Below, piece by piece: positions 18,591 through 27,023 of a DNA stretch of 64,000 bases (within the stretch, counting starts at the first letter, position 1; each line of letters begins with the position of its first letter). A program made the translations under genes and the position numbers. The notes under the pieces are model-generated. The model did no database searches, was not told where the DNA came from, and was given only the letters and a program-made list of their open reading frames with translations. This DNA is from Nocardioides sp. Soil797. Lineage in GTDB: Bacteria; Actinomycetota; Actinomycetes; Propionibacteriales; Nocardioidaceae. The DNA lies in the NCBI GenBank assembly GCA_001429555.1, contig LMSR01000020.1:341417-405416 (forward strand), read 5' to 3'.

Positions 18591-18678
18591 ATCGCGCTCG
18601 GTGAGCGGGCGGAACATGACAGAGGGGGAGGTGCGTTGAGGAAACCGCCCTTCGCTGCCATCCATTTGGGAGTCACCC

Positions 18679-21546
18679 GTGTCAGAGAGTCCGACGCTCG
18701 CCGAGCTCGACAACGCCCTGCCCTTCGTGGAGCGCCACATCGGCCCCCAGACCGACGAGATCAACACCATGCTGTCCCGGTTGGGTCACGCCAGCCTGGA
18801 TGCGTTGATGGAGGCCGCCGTTCCCGGTGGCATCCGCAGCGACGCCGTGCTCGACCTTCCCACCGCCCTCAGTGAGGACGCGGTGGCCCGCCAGCTCCGC
18901 GAGCTCGCCGCGAGCAACCGGCCCGCCGAGTCGATGATCGGACTGGGCTACCACGGCACCCTCACGCCTGCCGTCATCCGCCGCAACGTGCTCGAGGACC
19001 CGAGCTGGTACACCGCCTACACGCCGTACCAGCCCGAGATCTCGCAGGGCCGCCTCGAGGCGCTGATCAACTTCCAGACCATGATCGGCGACCTCACCGG
19101 ACTGCCGACGGCGAACTCGTCGCTTCTCGACGAGGGCACGGCGGCTGCCGAGGCGATGACCCTCGTCCGTCGCGCGAACAAGAAGGCCAAGGGGCCGTTC
19201 GTGGTGGACGCCGATGCCCTGCCCCAGACCATCGAGGTGGTGCGCACCCGGGCCGAGGCGATGGGGATCGAGGTGGTCGTCACCGACGTGACCGACGGCC
19301 TCCCCGACGGTGACCTGTGCGGCCTGCTCGTGCAGTACCCCGCCGCCGGTGGCCGCATAATCGACCCACGCTCCCTGATCGAGGAGACGCACGCCCGCAA
19401 CGGGTTGGCCGTGGTCGCCGCCGACCTGCTCGCCCTGACCCTGCTCGAGGCTCCGGGTGAGCTCGGGGCCGACGTGGTCATCGGCTCCTCCCAGCGCTTC
19501 GGCGTCCCGCTGTTCTACGGCGGCCCGCACGCCGGCTACATGGCCGTCTCCGCCGGCTTGGAACGCCACCTGCCCGGTCGACTCGTCGGGGTCTCGGTCG
19601 ATGCCGAGGGACGACCCGCCTACCGGCTGGCACTCCAGACCCGCGAGCAGCACATCCGCCGCGACAAGGCGACCTCCAACATCTGCACGGCCCAGGTGCT
19701 CCTGGCCGTCACTGCGTCCATGTACGCCGTCTACCACGGCCCAGCGGGCCTGCGGTCGATCGCGACCCGGGTCCACCGCTACGCCTCCGTGATCGCCGCC
19801 GCGCTCAGTGCCGGTGGTGTCGAGGTGGTCAACGAGTCCTTCTTCGACACCTTGACGCTGCGCGTGCCGGGCCGTGCCGCCGACGTCGTGGCCGCGGCGC
19901 GCACGCTCGGTCTCCACCTGCGCCACATCGACGACGACCACGTCGGGCTCTCGACCTCGGAGACCACCACCCGGTCGACCGTGAGCAGCCTGCTGAAGGC
20001 CTTCGGCGTCAGCGCCGACCTCGACGCGGTCGACCAGGCGTGCGGCGAGTCCCTGCCCGTGGAGCTGCGGCGTGAGTCCGGCTTCCTCGAGCACGAGGTG
20101 TTCAACACCCACCACAGCGAGACCGCGATGCTGCGCTACCTGCGCCGGCTCTCGGCACGTGACTATGCCCTCGACCGCGGGATGATCCCGCTCGGCTCCT
20201 GCACCATGAAGCTGAACGCAACCACCGAGATGGAGCCGATCAGCCTGCCCGGCTTCGCCGACCTGCACCCCTTCGCTCCGGCAGCTGACGCCGCGGGCTA
20301 CCGGCGCCTCGTCGATGACCTCGAGGGTTGGTTGGCCGAGGTGACGGGCTACGACCGCGTGTCCATCCAGCCGAACGCGGGCTCCCAGGGGGAGTTTGCC
20401 GGACTGCTGGCGATCCGTGGCTACCACCGGGCCAACGGACAGGGCCAGCGCGACGTCTGCCTGATCCCGTCCTCGGCCCACGGCACCAACGCCGCCTCGG
20501 CGGTGATGGCCGGCATGCGCGTGGTCGTGGTCAAGGCCACCGCCGACGGCGCGATCGACCTCGATGACCTCCTCGCCCAGTGCGAGAAGCACTCCGAGGA
20601 CCTGGCCGCGATCATGGTGACCTACCCCTCGACCCACGGTGCCTACGAGGACACCATCATCGAGCTGACCAAGATCGTCCACGACCACGGTGGCCAGGTC
20701 TACGTGGACGGAGCCAACCTCAACGCGCTGCTCGGCTTCGCCAAGCCAGGCGAGTTCGGTGGCGACGTGTCCCATCTCAACCTGCACAAGACGTTCTGCA
20801 TCCCCCACGGCGGTGGTGGCCCCGGTGTCGGTCCAGTCGCCGTACGCGCTCACCTGGCGCCGTACCTGCCCTCCCACGCGCAGCACCCGATCGAGGAGAT
20901 GCGCAGCGGCATCGGGCCGATCAGTGCCGCGCCCTACGGCTCCGCCGGCATCCTGCCGATCACCTGGGCCTACATCCGGTTGATGGGTGGTGCCGGGCTC
21001 ACCCGCGCGACTGCGGTGGCCGTGCTGGCCGCCAACTACATCGCCGCCCGTCTGGGTGAGCACTACCCGGTGCTCTACAAGGGCCACGGTGGACTCGTGG
21101 CGCACGAGTGCATCCTTGACCTGCGTGACCTCACCAAGGCCAGCGGCGTCACCGTCGACGACGTGGCCAAGCGCCTGGTCGACTACGGCTTCCACGCACC
21201 GACGATGTCGTTCCCCGTGGCAGGGACGTTGATGGTCGAGCCGACCGAGTCCGAGGACCTCGCCGAGATCGACCGCTTCTGCGATGCGATGATCGCGATC
21301 CGTGAGGAGATCGCGAAGGTGGAGGCAGGGGAGTGGAGCGCCGAAGGCTCCCCGCTGCGTGGCGCCCCCCACACCTCACGCGCGCTGGCCGCCGACGAGT
21401 GGGACCGCGCCTACTCCCGCGAGGTGGCCGTCTTCCCGACGGGGATCGACCCCGACAAGTACTGGCCGCCCGTCGGCCGCATCGACCAGGCGTACGGCGA
21501 CCGCAACCTGGTGTGCGCGTGCCCGCCACCCGAGGCGTTCGCATGA
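18679..21546 (+). CDS. gcvP: Glycine dehydrogenase (decarboxylating), P protein
   Basis: 955 residues, full-length single-chain P protein. The N-terminal half has NPAWYT-like WYTAYTPYQPEISQGRLE; the C-terminal half has the PLP lysine in LNLHKTFCIPHGGGGPGVGP (about residue 703) and AHGTNAASA. It decarboxylates glycine and loads the aminomethyl group onto GcvH. GTG start. It is controlled by the glycine riboswitch just upstream. The stop overlaps the following serine hydrolase start (ATGA). Confidence 0.98.
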   Translation: MSESPTLAELDNALPFVERHIGPQTDEINTMLSRLGHASLDALMEAAVPGGIRSDAVLDLPTALSEDAVARQLRELAASNRPAESMIGLGYHGTLTPAVIRRNVLEDPSWYTAYTPYQPEISQGRLEALINFQTMIGDLTGLPTANSSLLDEGTAAAEAMTLVRRANKKAKGPFVVDADALPQTIEVVRTRAEAMGIEVVVTDVTDGLPDGDLCGLLVQYPAAGGRIIDPRSLIEETHARNGLAVVAADLLALTLLEAPGELGADVVIGSSQRFGVPLFYGGPHAGYMAVSAGLERHLPGRLVGVSVDAEGRPAYRLALQTREQHIRRDKATSNICTAQVLLAVTASMYAVYHGPAGLRSIATRVHRYASVIAAALSAGGVEVVNESFFDTLTLRVPGRAADVVAAARTLGLHLRHIDDDHVGLSTSETTTRSTVSSLLKAFGVSADLDAVDQACGESLPVELRRESGFLEHEVFNTHHSETAMLRYLRRLSARDYALDRGMIPLGSCTMKLNATTEMEPISLPGFADLHPFAPAADAAGYRRLVDDLEGWLAEVTGYDRVSIQPNAGSQGEFAGLLAIRGYHRANGQGQRDVCLIPSSAHGTNAASAVMAGMRVVVVKATADGAIDLDDLLAQCEKHSEDLAAIMVTYPSTHGAYEDTIIELTKIVHDHGGQVYVDGANLNALLGFAKPGEFGGDVSHLNLHKTFCIPHGGGGPGVGPVAVRAHLAPYLPSHAQHPIEEMRSGIGPISAAPYGSAGILPITWAYIRLMGGAGLTRATAVAVLAANYIAARLGEHYPVLYKGHGGLVAHECILDLRDLTKASGVTVDDVAKRLVDYGFHAPTMSFPVAGTLMVEPTESEDLAEIDRFCDAMIAIREEIAKVEAGEWSAEGSPLRGAPHTSRALAADEWDRAYSREVAVFPTGIDPDKYWPPVGRIDQAYGDRNLVCACPPPEAFA

Positions 21547-22907
21547 GCGATGGGCACACCGAGGGTGACCCCTTGGCCCACGCCGTCGCTCCGGTCACCG
21601 CGCGCCGGCTGCAGGCGCGGATCGCCCGGGCCCAGGTGGACGGGAGGATGCCGTCGATCGTGGCCGGGGTGGTCCGTGACGGGCAACTGGTCTGGGTCGG
21701 GGGCCACGGCGACGTGCCGGGCACCCCGGAGGACACCCAGTACAAGATCGGTTCGATCACCAAGACGTTCACCGCTGTGCTCGTGCTGCAACTGGTGGAC
21801 GAAGGCCGGCTCGATCTCGACGACACGGTCTCGACGGTGCTCGGTGACGTCGGCTACGGCGACCGTACGATTCGCTCGCTGCTGGCCCACAACTCCGGCA
21901 TGCAGGCAGAGCCGAACGGCTCCTGGTGGGAGCGCTCGCCCGGGCTCACGTTCGAGGAGCTCGCGGCGGCCAACGCCGACTCGGCCGGCGTACTCCCGGT
22001 CGGGCAGCAGTTCCACTACACGAACCTGGCCTTCGGACTGCTCGGCGAGATCGTGGCCCGGCTGCGCGGTGCCACCTGGTGGGAGTGTGTCCAGACCCGG
22101 ATCCTCGATGTGCTGGGCATGAGCCGGACGTCGTACCAGTTCGAGGGCGTCCACGCGCAGGGCACCAGCATCGATCCCTACACCGGGGAACTGATCGAGG
22201 AACCGCACCCGGACACCGGTGCGATGGCCCCGGCCGGGCAGATGTGGAGCACCGTGGCCGACCTGGCGACGTACTGCGTGTTCCTGCTCGACGGGCACCC
22301 CGACATCTTGTCGAAGGCTCGCCTCGAGGAAGCGTTCATTCCGCAGTCCGCGGCCCTGGCGACCGGACTCGAGTCTGCCCACGGGTTGGGCTTCCAGATG
22401 CACCGTGGGGGTTCGGGCGTGCTGGTCGGCCACACCGGGTCCATGCCGGGCTTCGTGGCCTCCTGCTTCGTCGACCGGATCAGGCGCACCGGCTTCGTGG
22501 CCTTCGCGAACGCGATGACGGGCCTGCCGGCAACGGGGATCGCCACCACCCTGGCTGAGGAGCTGGAGGTGTCGGAGCCGACCGTGCCCGAGCCGTGGCG
22601 GCCCTCGGCGGAGGTGCCCGACCTGGTGCGGGAGATCGTCGGTGTCTGGCACTGGGGCCCCACCCCGATGGTGTTCGGCTGGGAGGGCGACCAGCTCGTC
22701 GTACGCCGCAACGGAGTGGTCGGCTACCGCTACCGCCTGGACGGTGATCGCCTGGTCGGCACGGCCGGCTACCAGACCGGCGAGACCCTGCAGGTGGTGC
22801 GCAACGAGGACGGCTCGATCAACCACCTCGACCTGGCCACCTTCATCTTCACCCGCACGCCGTACGACCCGGACGCGCCCATCCCCGGTGGAGTCCCCGG
22901 CCGCTGA
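21543..22907 (+). CDS. Serine hydrolase, beta-lactamase/DD-peptidase (class C) fold
   Basis: 454 residues. Catalytic SxxK is S71-I-T-K74; YxN is in FHYTNLAFGLLGEI; the third motif is HTG in GHTGSMPGF. It belongs to the AmpC/esterase-like beta-lactamase family (PF00144), followed by a beta-rich C-terminal domain (about 365-445). No signal peptide is evident, so an intracellular esterase or peptidase is more likely than a cell-wall enzyme. The start overlaps the gcvP stop by 4 bp; the functional link, if any, is unknown. Confidence 0.88.
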   Translation: MSDGHTEGDPLAHAVAPVTARRLQARIARAQVDGRMPSIVAGVVRDGQLVWVGGHGDVPGTPEDTQYKIGSITKTFTAVLVLQLVDEGRLDLDDTVSTVLGDVGYGDRTIRSLLAHNSGMQAEPNGSWWERSPGLTFEELAAANADSAGVLPVGQQFHYTNLAFGLLGEIVARLRGATWWECVQTRILDVLGMSRTSYQFEGVHAQGTSIDPYTGELIEEPHPDTGAMAPAGQMWSTVADLATYCVFLLDGHPDILSKARLEEAFIPQSAALATGLESAHGLGFQMHRGGSGVLVGHTGSMPGFVASCFVDRIRRTGFVAFANAMTGLPATGIATTLAEELEVSEPTVPEPWRPSAEVPDLVREIVGVWHWGPTPMVFGWEGDQLVVRRNGVVGYRYRLDGDRLVGTAGYQTGETLQVVRNEDGSINHLDLATFIFTRTPYDPDAPIPGGVPGR

Positions 22908-22943
22908 AAGCGGTTTGCGCGTCCTGCTGCCCGGGGTAAGCAT

Positions 22944-23600
22944 GTGCGCATGACGTTGACGCCACACTTCGCTCCGTTCGGGCTACGGATCACCGCGGGG
23001 CCACTCGAGCTGGTCCCGGTGACCGACGACGTGATTCCGGAGCTGGTCGAGCTGGCGCTCGAGGGCATCCACCCACCGGACACGATGCCGTTCCAGGAGC
23101 CGTGGAGCATCGCGCCACGTCGGGAACTGGGCTTCAACATGGCGCAGTACTACTGGCAGCAGCGCGCCGACTTCGGGCCCGGTGAGTGGTCGCTCAACTT
23201 CGGTGTGCGCTTCGAGGGGGAGCTGGTCGGTTGCCAGGACCTGCGGGCCACCAAATTCCGGGTGACCAGGACCGCCGAGTCGGGCTCATGGCTCGCGATG
23301 AAGCATCAGGGCCGTGGCATCGGGACCCGGATGCGTCAGGCGATCTGCGCCTTCGGCTTCGATGAGCTCGGCGCCACGGAATTGACCTCGGGCGCCTTCG
23401 TCGACAACCCCGCCTCTCTCGCGGTCAGTCGCAAGGTCGGCTATCGCACGAACGGCACCGAGCGACGCAAACGGCGCACCGGCGAGCTCGCCCATCTGCA
23501 GCACCTGGCGATCTCGGAGCAGGACCTGGTCCGCGGAGAGCCGATCACGGTGGAAGGGGCGGGTGCCCTGCGCAGCCTGCTGCTCCTCGACGATGACTGA
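22944..23600 (+). CDS. GNAT-family N-acetyltransferase
   Basis: 218 residues (216 if the ATG at 22950 is used). The fold pattern of ribosomal-protein-type GNATs is visible: LELVPVTDDVIPELVEL at the start, GSWLAMKHQGRGIGTRMRQAI with the acetyl-CoA-binding R/Q-x-x-G-x-G/A loop, and ELTSGAFVDNPASLAVSRKVGYRTNG near the end. It acetylates an unknown amine in the cytoplasm. GTG at 22944 is 8 nt from a GGGG, a better distance than for the ATG. The 3' end overlaps the NUDIX gene by 8 bp. Confidence 0.88.
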   Translation: MRMTLTPHFAPFGLRITAGPLELVPVTDDVIPELVELALEGIHPPDTMPFQEPWSIAPRRELGFNMAQYYWQQRADFGPGEWSLNFGVRFEGELVGCQDLRATKFRVTRTAESGSWLAMKHQGRGIGTRMRQAICAFGFDELGATELTSGAFVDNPASLAVSRKVGYRTNGTERRKRRTGELAHLQHLAISEQDLVRGEPITVEGAGALRSLLLLDDD

Positions 23601-24135
23601 TCCCTGGGCGGCACACTTCCCGCGGCTGTTTTCCGAACAGTACGTCGATTACGCCGATGCCGTGGTCACCTGCACGTCCGAGGTGCCTCCAGACGCACTG
23701 GTGGCACGTCTGCACATGGTTGCGCACGACCAGCACGGCAACGTGGTGGTGTGCCGCAGCAGGCAGGGGTGGCGATTCCTGCCGGGCGGCACACGTGAGC
23801 CGGCAGAGACAGTCGCTGCCCTGGCGCGGCGGGAGCTCATGGAGGAGGCCGGGGTCGAACTGGAAGCGGGCCCGTCAATCTTTGCTTCTCTGGAAGCACA
23901 TCTGAGGCGGCCCCAGCCCCATCGGGCCCACCTTCCGCATCCCATAGCGCACTGGGCCTTCGCGACGGCTCGAGTGCTGTCGATCGGACCACCGACCAAC
24001 CCTCCAGACGGGGAGGACGTGGTGGAGGTGCTGGCCCTCCCGTCCGAGCAGGCGGCGGCATGGCTCGATGAATACGACCCGACGCACGGCGACATGGTGC
24101 GGCTGGCTGTGAAGATAGGGTTGCTCAGGAGCTAG
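23593..24135 (+). CDS. NUDIX hydrolase
   Basis: 180 residues. The NUDIX box GxxxxxExxxxxxxREUxEExGU is complete at about 66-88 (GTREPAE ... RRELMEEAGVEL). It hydrolyses a nucleoside-diphosphate-X compound with a divalent metal; the substrate is unknown. The ATG at 23593 lies inside the end of the GNAT gene, so the two are coupled. Confidence 0.9.
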   Translation: MTDPWAAHFPRLFSEQYVDYADAVVTCTSEVPPDALVARLHMVAHDQHGNVVVCRSRQGWRFLPGGTREPAETVAALARRELMEEAGVELEAGPSIFASLEAHLRRPQPHRAHLPHPIAHWAFATARVLSIGPPTNPPDGEDVVEVLALPSEQAAAWLDEYDPTHGDMVRLAVKIGLLRS

Positions 24136-24152
24136 GCACACGCACGTGCTGG

Positions 24153-24215
24153 CCGTGAGCGCTCCAGAAGGTCCCATTCTGCACCGGAAAATGGGACGTT
24201 TCGCAGCGCTCACGG
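24153..24215. repeat. Nested inverted repeat between convergent genes
   Basis: Outer arms CCGTGAGCGCT (24153-24163) and AGCGCTCACGG (24205-24215) are perfect over 11 bp; inner arms GTCCCATT (24171-24178) and AATGGGAC (24190-24197) are perfect over 8 bp. The interior segments between them do not pair well. It lies between the NUDIX gene and the minus-strand hydratase gene and may act as a two-way terminator, although no T-run follows either arm. Confidence 0.7.
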
Positions 24216-24226
24216 GCGCCGAGGCG

Positions 24227-25111
24227 TCAGGCCTTGGTGAGCACGCAGTCGGCCAGCACGGGGGAGCCGTTGCGCTGTTCGTGCTCGCTGGCGATGGTGG
24301 CGCTGATCAGCACTCGATCGCCCTCGTCCCAGGTCTGTACCCGGATCGTCTCGCCCGGGAACACGACGCCGGCGAAGCGGGCCGAGAATCCGCCGACCTG
24401 AGCAGCTTCACCGTCGAGCACCAGGTCCGTGACCTCGCGCAGCACGATCCCGTAGGAGCACAGTCCGTGCAGGATCGGAGCCGGGAAACCGGCGCCCTTC
24501 GCGAAGGCCGGGTCGATGTGCAGCGGGTTGCGGTCGCCGCACAACCGGTAGAGCGCAGCCTGCTGCGGCGTCACGGCGTACGACGTCTCCGCGTCGGCGT
24601 CACGTGAGGGGAGCTCGATCTTGGTCGCAGGTCCGCGCTCGCCACCCCAGCCGCCCTCGTTGCGCACGAAGATGCTGGAACGCACCGTCCACAGGTGCGT
24701 GCCGGACTCGTCGAAGGCCTCACCCTCCTGGACGATGACCGCGGCCTTCCCCTTGTCCCACACGTCGGAGATCTTGGTCCTGAGGGTGGCGGTTCCGGCG
24801 GTCGGGATCGGTGCGTGCACCACGACCTCCTGCGAGCCGTGCAGCACGAACTGCAGGTCGATGTCGCAGCCGGGCAGGTCGAGCGACGGGGCAGCGGTCT
24901 CGTGGAACGTGGGTGCCACCACGCCGAAGGACGGCAGCACCTGCAGGTTCTCGTCGTCGAAGGTCCAACGCAATGCACCGGAGTCGGTGTTGTCGCCCGG
25001 GCGAGCCCCGGCACCGATGCCGAGGTGATAGAGCAGCACGTCGGACTCGTTCCAGGAGAACGTGCGGTCGGGGAGCTGGGCGCCGACGGCGACCGAAGTG
25101 TCGATGGGCAT
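24227..25111 (-). CDS. MaoC-like (R)-specific enoyl-CoA hydratase (Rv3538-like), sterol side chain
   Basis: 294 residues from the ATG at 25111; the open frame continues upstream but with non-family sequence. Double hot-dog architecture: an N-terminal half (SWNESDVLLYHLGIGAG, FGVVAPTFHE) and a C-terminal half with the hydratase-2 motif in YRLCGDRNPLHIDPAFAKGAGFPAPILHGLCSYG (catalytic D and H). It resembles the hydratase encoded beside kstD in mycobacteria (Rv3538), which hydrates enoyl-CoA intermediates during steroid side-chain beta-oxidation. It lies 76 bp after kstD on the same strand, probably co-transcribed under KstR. Confidence 0.88.
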   Translation of the reverse strand: MPIDTSVAVGAQLPDRTFSWNESDVLLYHLGIGAGARPGDNTDSGALRWTFDDENLQVLPSFGVVAPTFHETAAPSLDLPGCDIDLQFVLHGSQEVVVHAPIPTAGTATLRTKISDVWDKGKAAVIVQEGEAFDESGTHLWTVRSSIFVRNEGGWGGERGPATKIELPSRDADAETSYAVTPQQAALYRLCGDRNPLHIDPAFAKGAGFPAPILHGLCSYGIVLREVTDLVLDGEAAQVGGFSARFAGVVFPGETIRVQTWDEGDRVLISATIASEHEQRNGSPVLADCVLTKA

Positions 25112-25187
25112 GCTTGGGGCCTTTCGGATACCGGGTTGTGGTTGCGAGCCGGGCTCGTTCTCGGCCCGTTCGACCACCGTCACGTTG

Positions 25188-26897
25188 TCAGGCGGTGGAG
25201 TCCCGTGGTGCAGCCCCTCCCGCTGTCCGGGAGTCGGCGCGGGTGGAGTCAGCGATGTCGTTGGCGGCGATCCACGCGAAGGTGATGGCCGGGCCGATGG
25301 TGGCACCGGCGCCGGCGTACGTGCGTCCCATCACTGCCGAGGAGACGTTGCCGGTGGCGTAGAGGCCTTCGATCACCGAACCGTCCGGTCGCAGCGCACG
25401 CGCCCTGGCGTCCGTGACGATGCCGCCCTTGGTGCCGAGATCACCGGGGACCATCCTCACCGCATAGAACGGGCCCTGCTCGATGGCGCCGAGGGACGGG
25501 TTCGGCTTGACCCGCGGGTCGCCGTAGTAGCGGTCGTACGCCGAGTCGCCTCGGCCGAAGTCGAGGTCCTTGCCGGTGCGGGCATAACCGTTGAAGGTGG
25601 CGACGGTCTGCGCCAGGGCGTCGGCCGGGACGCCGATCTTCTCGGCCAGACTCTCGAGGGTGCCGGCCTTCACGATCACGCCCTCCTTGAGCCAACGTCC
25701 CGGGAACGGCTGGCGTGGCCCGAGGCCGGCAAAGAGATAGCGGTTGCGGTAGCGCTGGTCGATGATCATCCAGCTGGGGAAGTGGTCGATGCCGGTCTTC
25801 TCGGCGGACTCGTACATCGTGTGCACCGCGTCGACGTACGGCGCCGCCTCGTTGCCGTAGCGCAGGCCGGCCTGGTTGACGATGATCGAACCGGGCAGGT
25901 TGCGCTCGGCCAGGCAGAACCACGGGCCACTGGGCAGGGGAATCGACGGCCCCCACCAGGCGTCGTCCATCAGGGCAAGCTCGGCGCCATGCTTCTCACC
26001 GGCGACGATGCCGGCGCCCGTGTTGCCGGCTGCGCCGGTGGTCCACTCGGTGCCGATCGGGGCCCTCTGGTGCTTCTTGCGCATCTCCTCGTTGTGCTCG
26101 AAGCCGCCACAGGCGAGGATCACGCCGCGGCGCGCGGTCAGCACCTGCTCGGAGCCGTTGCGGGTGACCACCACACCGGTGACCCGGCCGTCCTCGACCT
26201 CGAGGTCGGTGAGCGGGGTCTCGTACCAGACCGGAATGTCCCGGTCGAGCAGTCCCTTCCGCATGCCGATCATCATCGCCATGCCCATGCCGTACATCCG
26301 CTTGCCGCGAGCCATCGTGATCATCCGGGAGAGGAAGACCTTGAGCATGGTGATCGGACCACGAATCGTGCGCATGCCCAAGGAGATCTTGCGGAAGTCT
26401 GCCTGGGTGACCACCATGCCGGCCGGAGCCTTCGTGTAGGACTTCGTCAGTCGCTTGAGCTCGTCGCCGATCACGTTCCCGTCGATCGGTCGTGGCTCGA
26501 CGCTGCGACCGCTGGCCTTGCCGCCGGTGGCTTCGGGGTAGTAGTCGCTGTACTGCGGGACCCACGTGAAGTCGGCCGCGGAGTGGTCCCGGACGAACCG
26601 AAGCGCAGCCGGCCCGTTCTCGACGAAGGCGTCGATCCGGTCACGGGGCACCTCGTCGCCGATGATCTCGTAGAGGTAGCGCTTCACCTCGGAGTCGGGC
26701 TGGGACTGGCCCGCCTTCTCCAGGGCGTAGTTGTTCGGGATCCAGACACCGCCGCCGGAGCGCGCGGTCGAACCGCCGAATCCGTCGGTGCTCTCGATGA
26801 CCAGGGTGTCCAGGCCGCGCTCGTGCGCGGCCAGGGCGGCGGTGAATCCTCCACCGCCGGTGCCGACGACGATCACGTCGTACTCGGTCTTCGACAC
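25188..26897 (-). CDS. kstD: 3-ketosteroid delta1-dehydrogenase
   Basis: 569 residues, FAD-dependent. The FAD-binding start is VIVVGTGGGGFTAALAAHERGLDTLVIE, followed by the typical GGSTARSGGGVWIPNN. A tyrosine-rich QYSDYYPEA near 115-122 and the C-terminal TYAGAGATIGP match the catalytic regions (Tyr/Gly) of KstD. It introduces the C1-C2 double bond into ring A of 3-ketosteroids, which with 9-hydroxylation opens ring B. GTG start with GGAGG upstream. Divergent from hsaA across two KstR boxes. The tail after about 545 is Ala/Arg/Thr-rich and longer than usual. Confidence 0.93.
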   Translation of the reverse strand: MSKTEYDVIVVGTGGGGFTAALAAHERGLDTLVIESTDGFGGSTARSGGGVWIPNNYALEKAGQSQPDSEVKRYLYEIIGDEVPRDRIDAFVENGPAALRFVRDHSAADFTWVPQYSDYYPEATGGKASGRSVEPRPIDGNVIGDELKRLTKSYTKAPAGMVVTQADFRKISLGMRTIRGPITMLKVFLSRMITMARGKRMYGMGMAMMIGMRKGLLDRDIPVWYETPLTDLEVEDGRVTGVVVTRNGSEQVLTARRGVILACGGFEHNEEMRKKHQRAPIGTEWTTGAAGNTGAGIVAGEKHGAELALMDDAWWGPSIPLPSGPWFCLAERNLPGSIIVNQAGLRYGNEAAPYVDAVHTMYESAEKTGIDHFPSWMIIDQRYRNRYLFAGLGPRQPFPGRWLKEGVIVKAGTLESLAEKIGVPADALAQTVATFNGYARTGKDLDFGRGDSAYDRYYGDPRVKPNPSLGAIEQGPFYAVRMVPGDLGTKGGIVTDARARALRPDGSVIEGLYATGNVSSAVMGRTYAGAGATIGPAITFAWIAANDIADSTRADSRTAGGAAPRDSTA

Positions 26898-26947
26898 GAT
26901 TCCTCCGGGTTTCGTCCGCTCTCGCGGTGGCCAGCTTGCCCAAAAAC

Positions 26948-26984
26948 TGTAACAGGTTCTCGCGTCAAACGAGAACGTGTTCTA
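26948..26984. promoter_or_regulatory. Two KstR boxes in the kstD/hsaA divergent promoter
   Basis: TGTAACAGGTTCTC (26948-26961) and GAGAACGTGTTCTA (26971-26984) both fit the KstR consensus TnnAACnnGTTnnA in its core, each with one outer mismatch. KstR is the TetR-type repressor of cholesterol genes, released by a steroid-CoA ligand. The pair would control kstD-hydratase leftwards and hsaADCB rightwards. Confidence 0.85.
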
Positions 26985-27023
26985 GTATTGAGCCATCACC
27001 AGATCTACTGCCAGGAGGCAGAC

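Noticed and set aside
18598..18678. Second glycine aptamer
   Set aside because: The region has GACAGAGGGGGAGG but lacks the CTCTCAGGC-AAA and GCCGAAGGGGCAA segments of an aptamer.
18682..21372. Very long open frame on the minus strand across gcvP
   Set aside because: It lies antisense to a perfectly conserved P protein, and its translation (Asp/Gly/His/Val-rich, no domain) is the usual GC-rich antisense shadow.
25062..27023. Plus-strand open frame fused to the front of HsaA
   Set aside because: It is antisense to kstD; HsaA has a conserved start at 27024 with AGGAGG.
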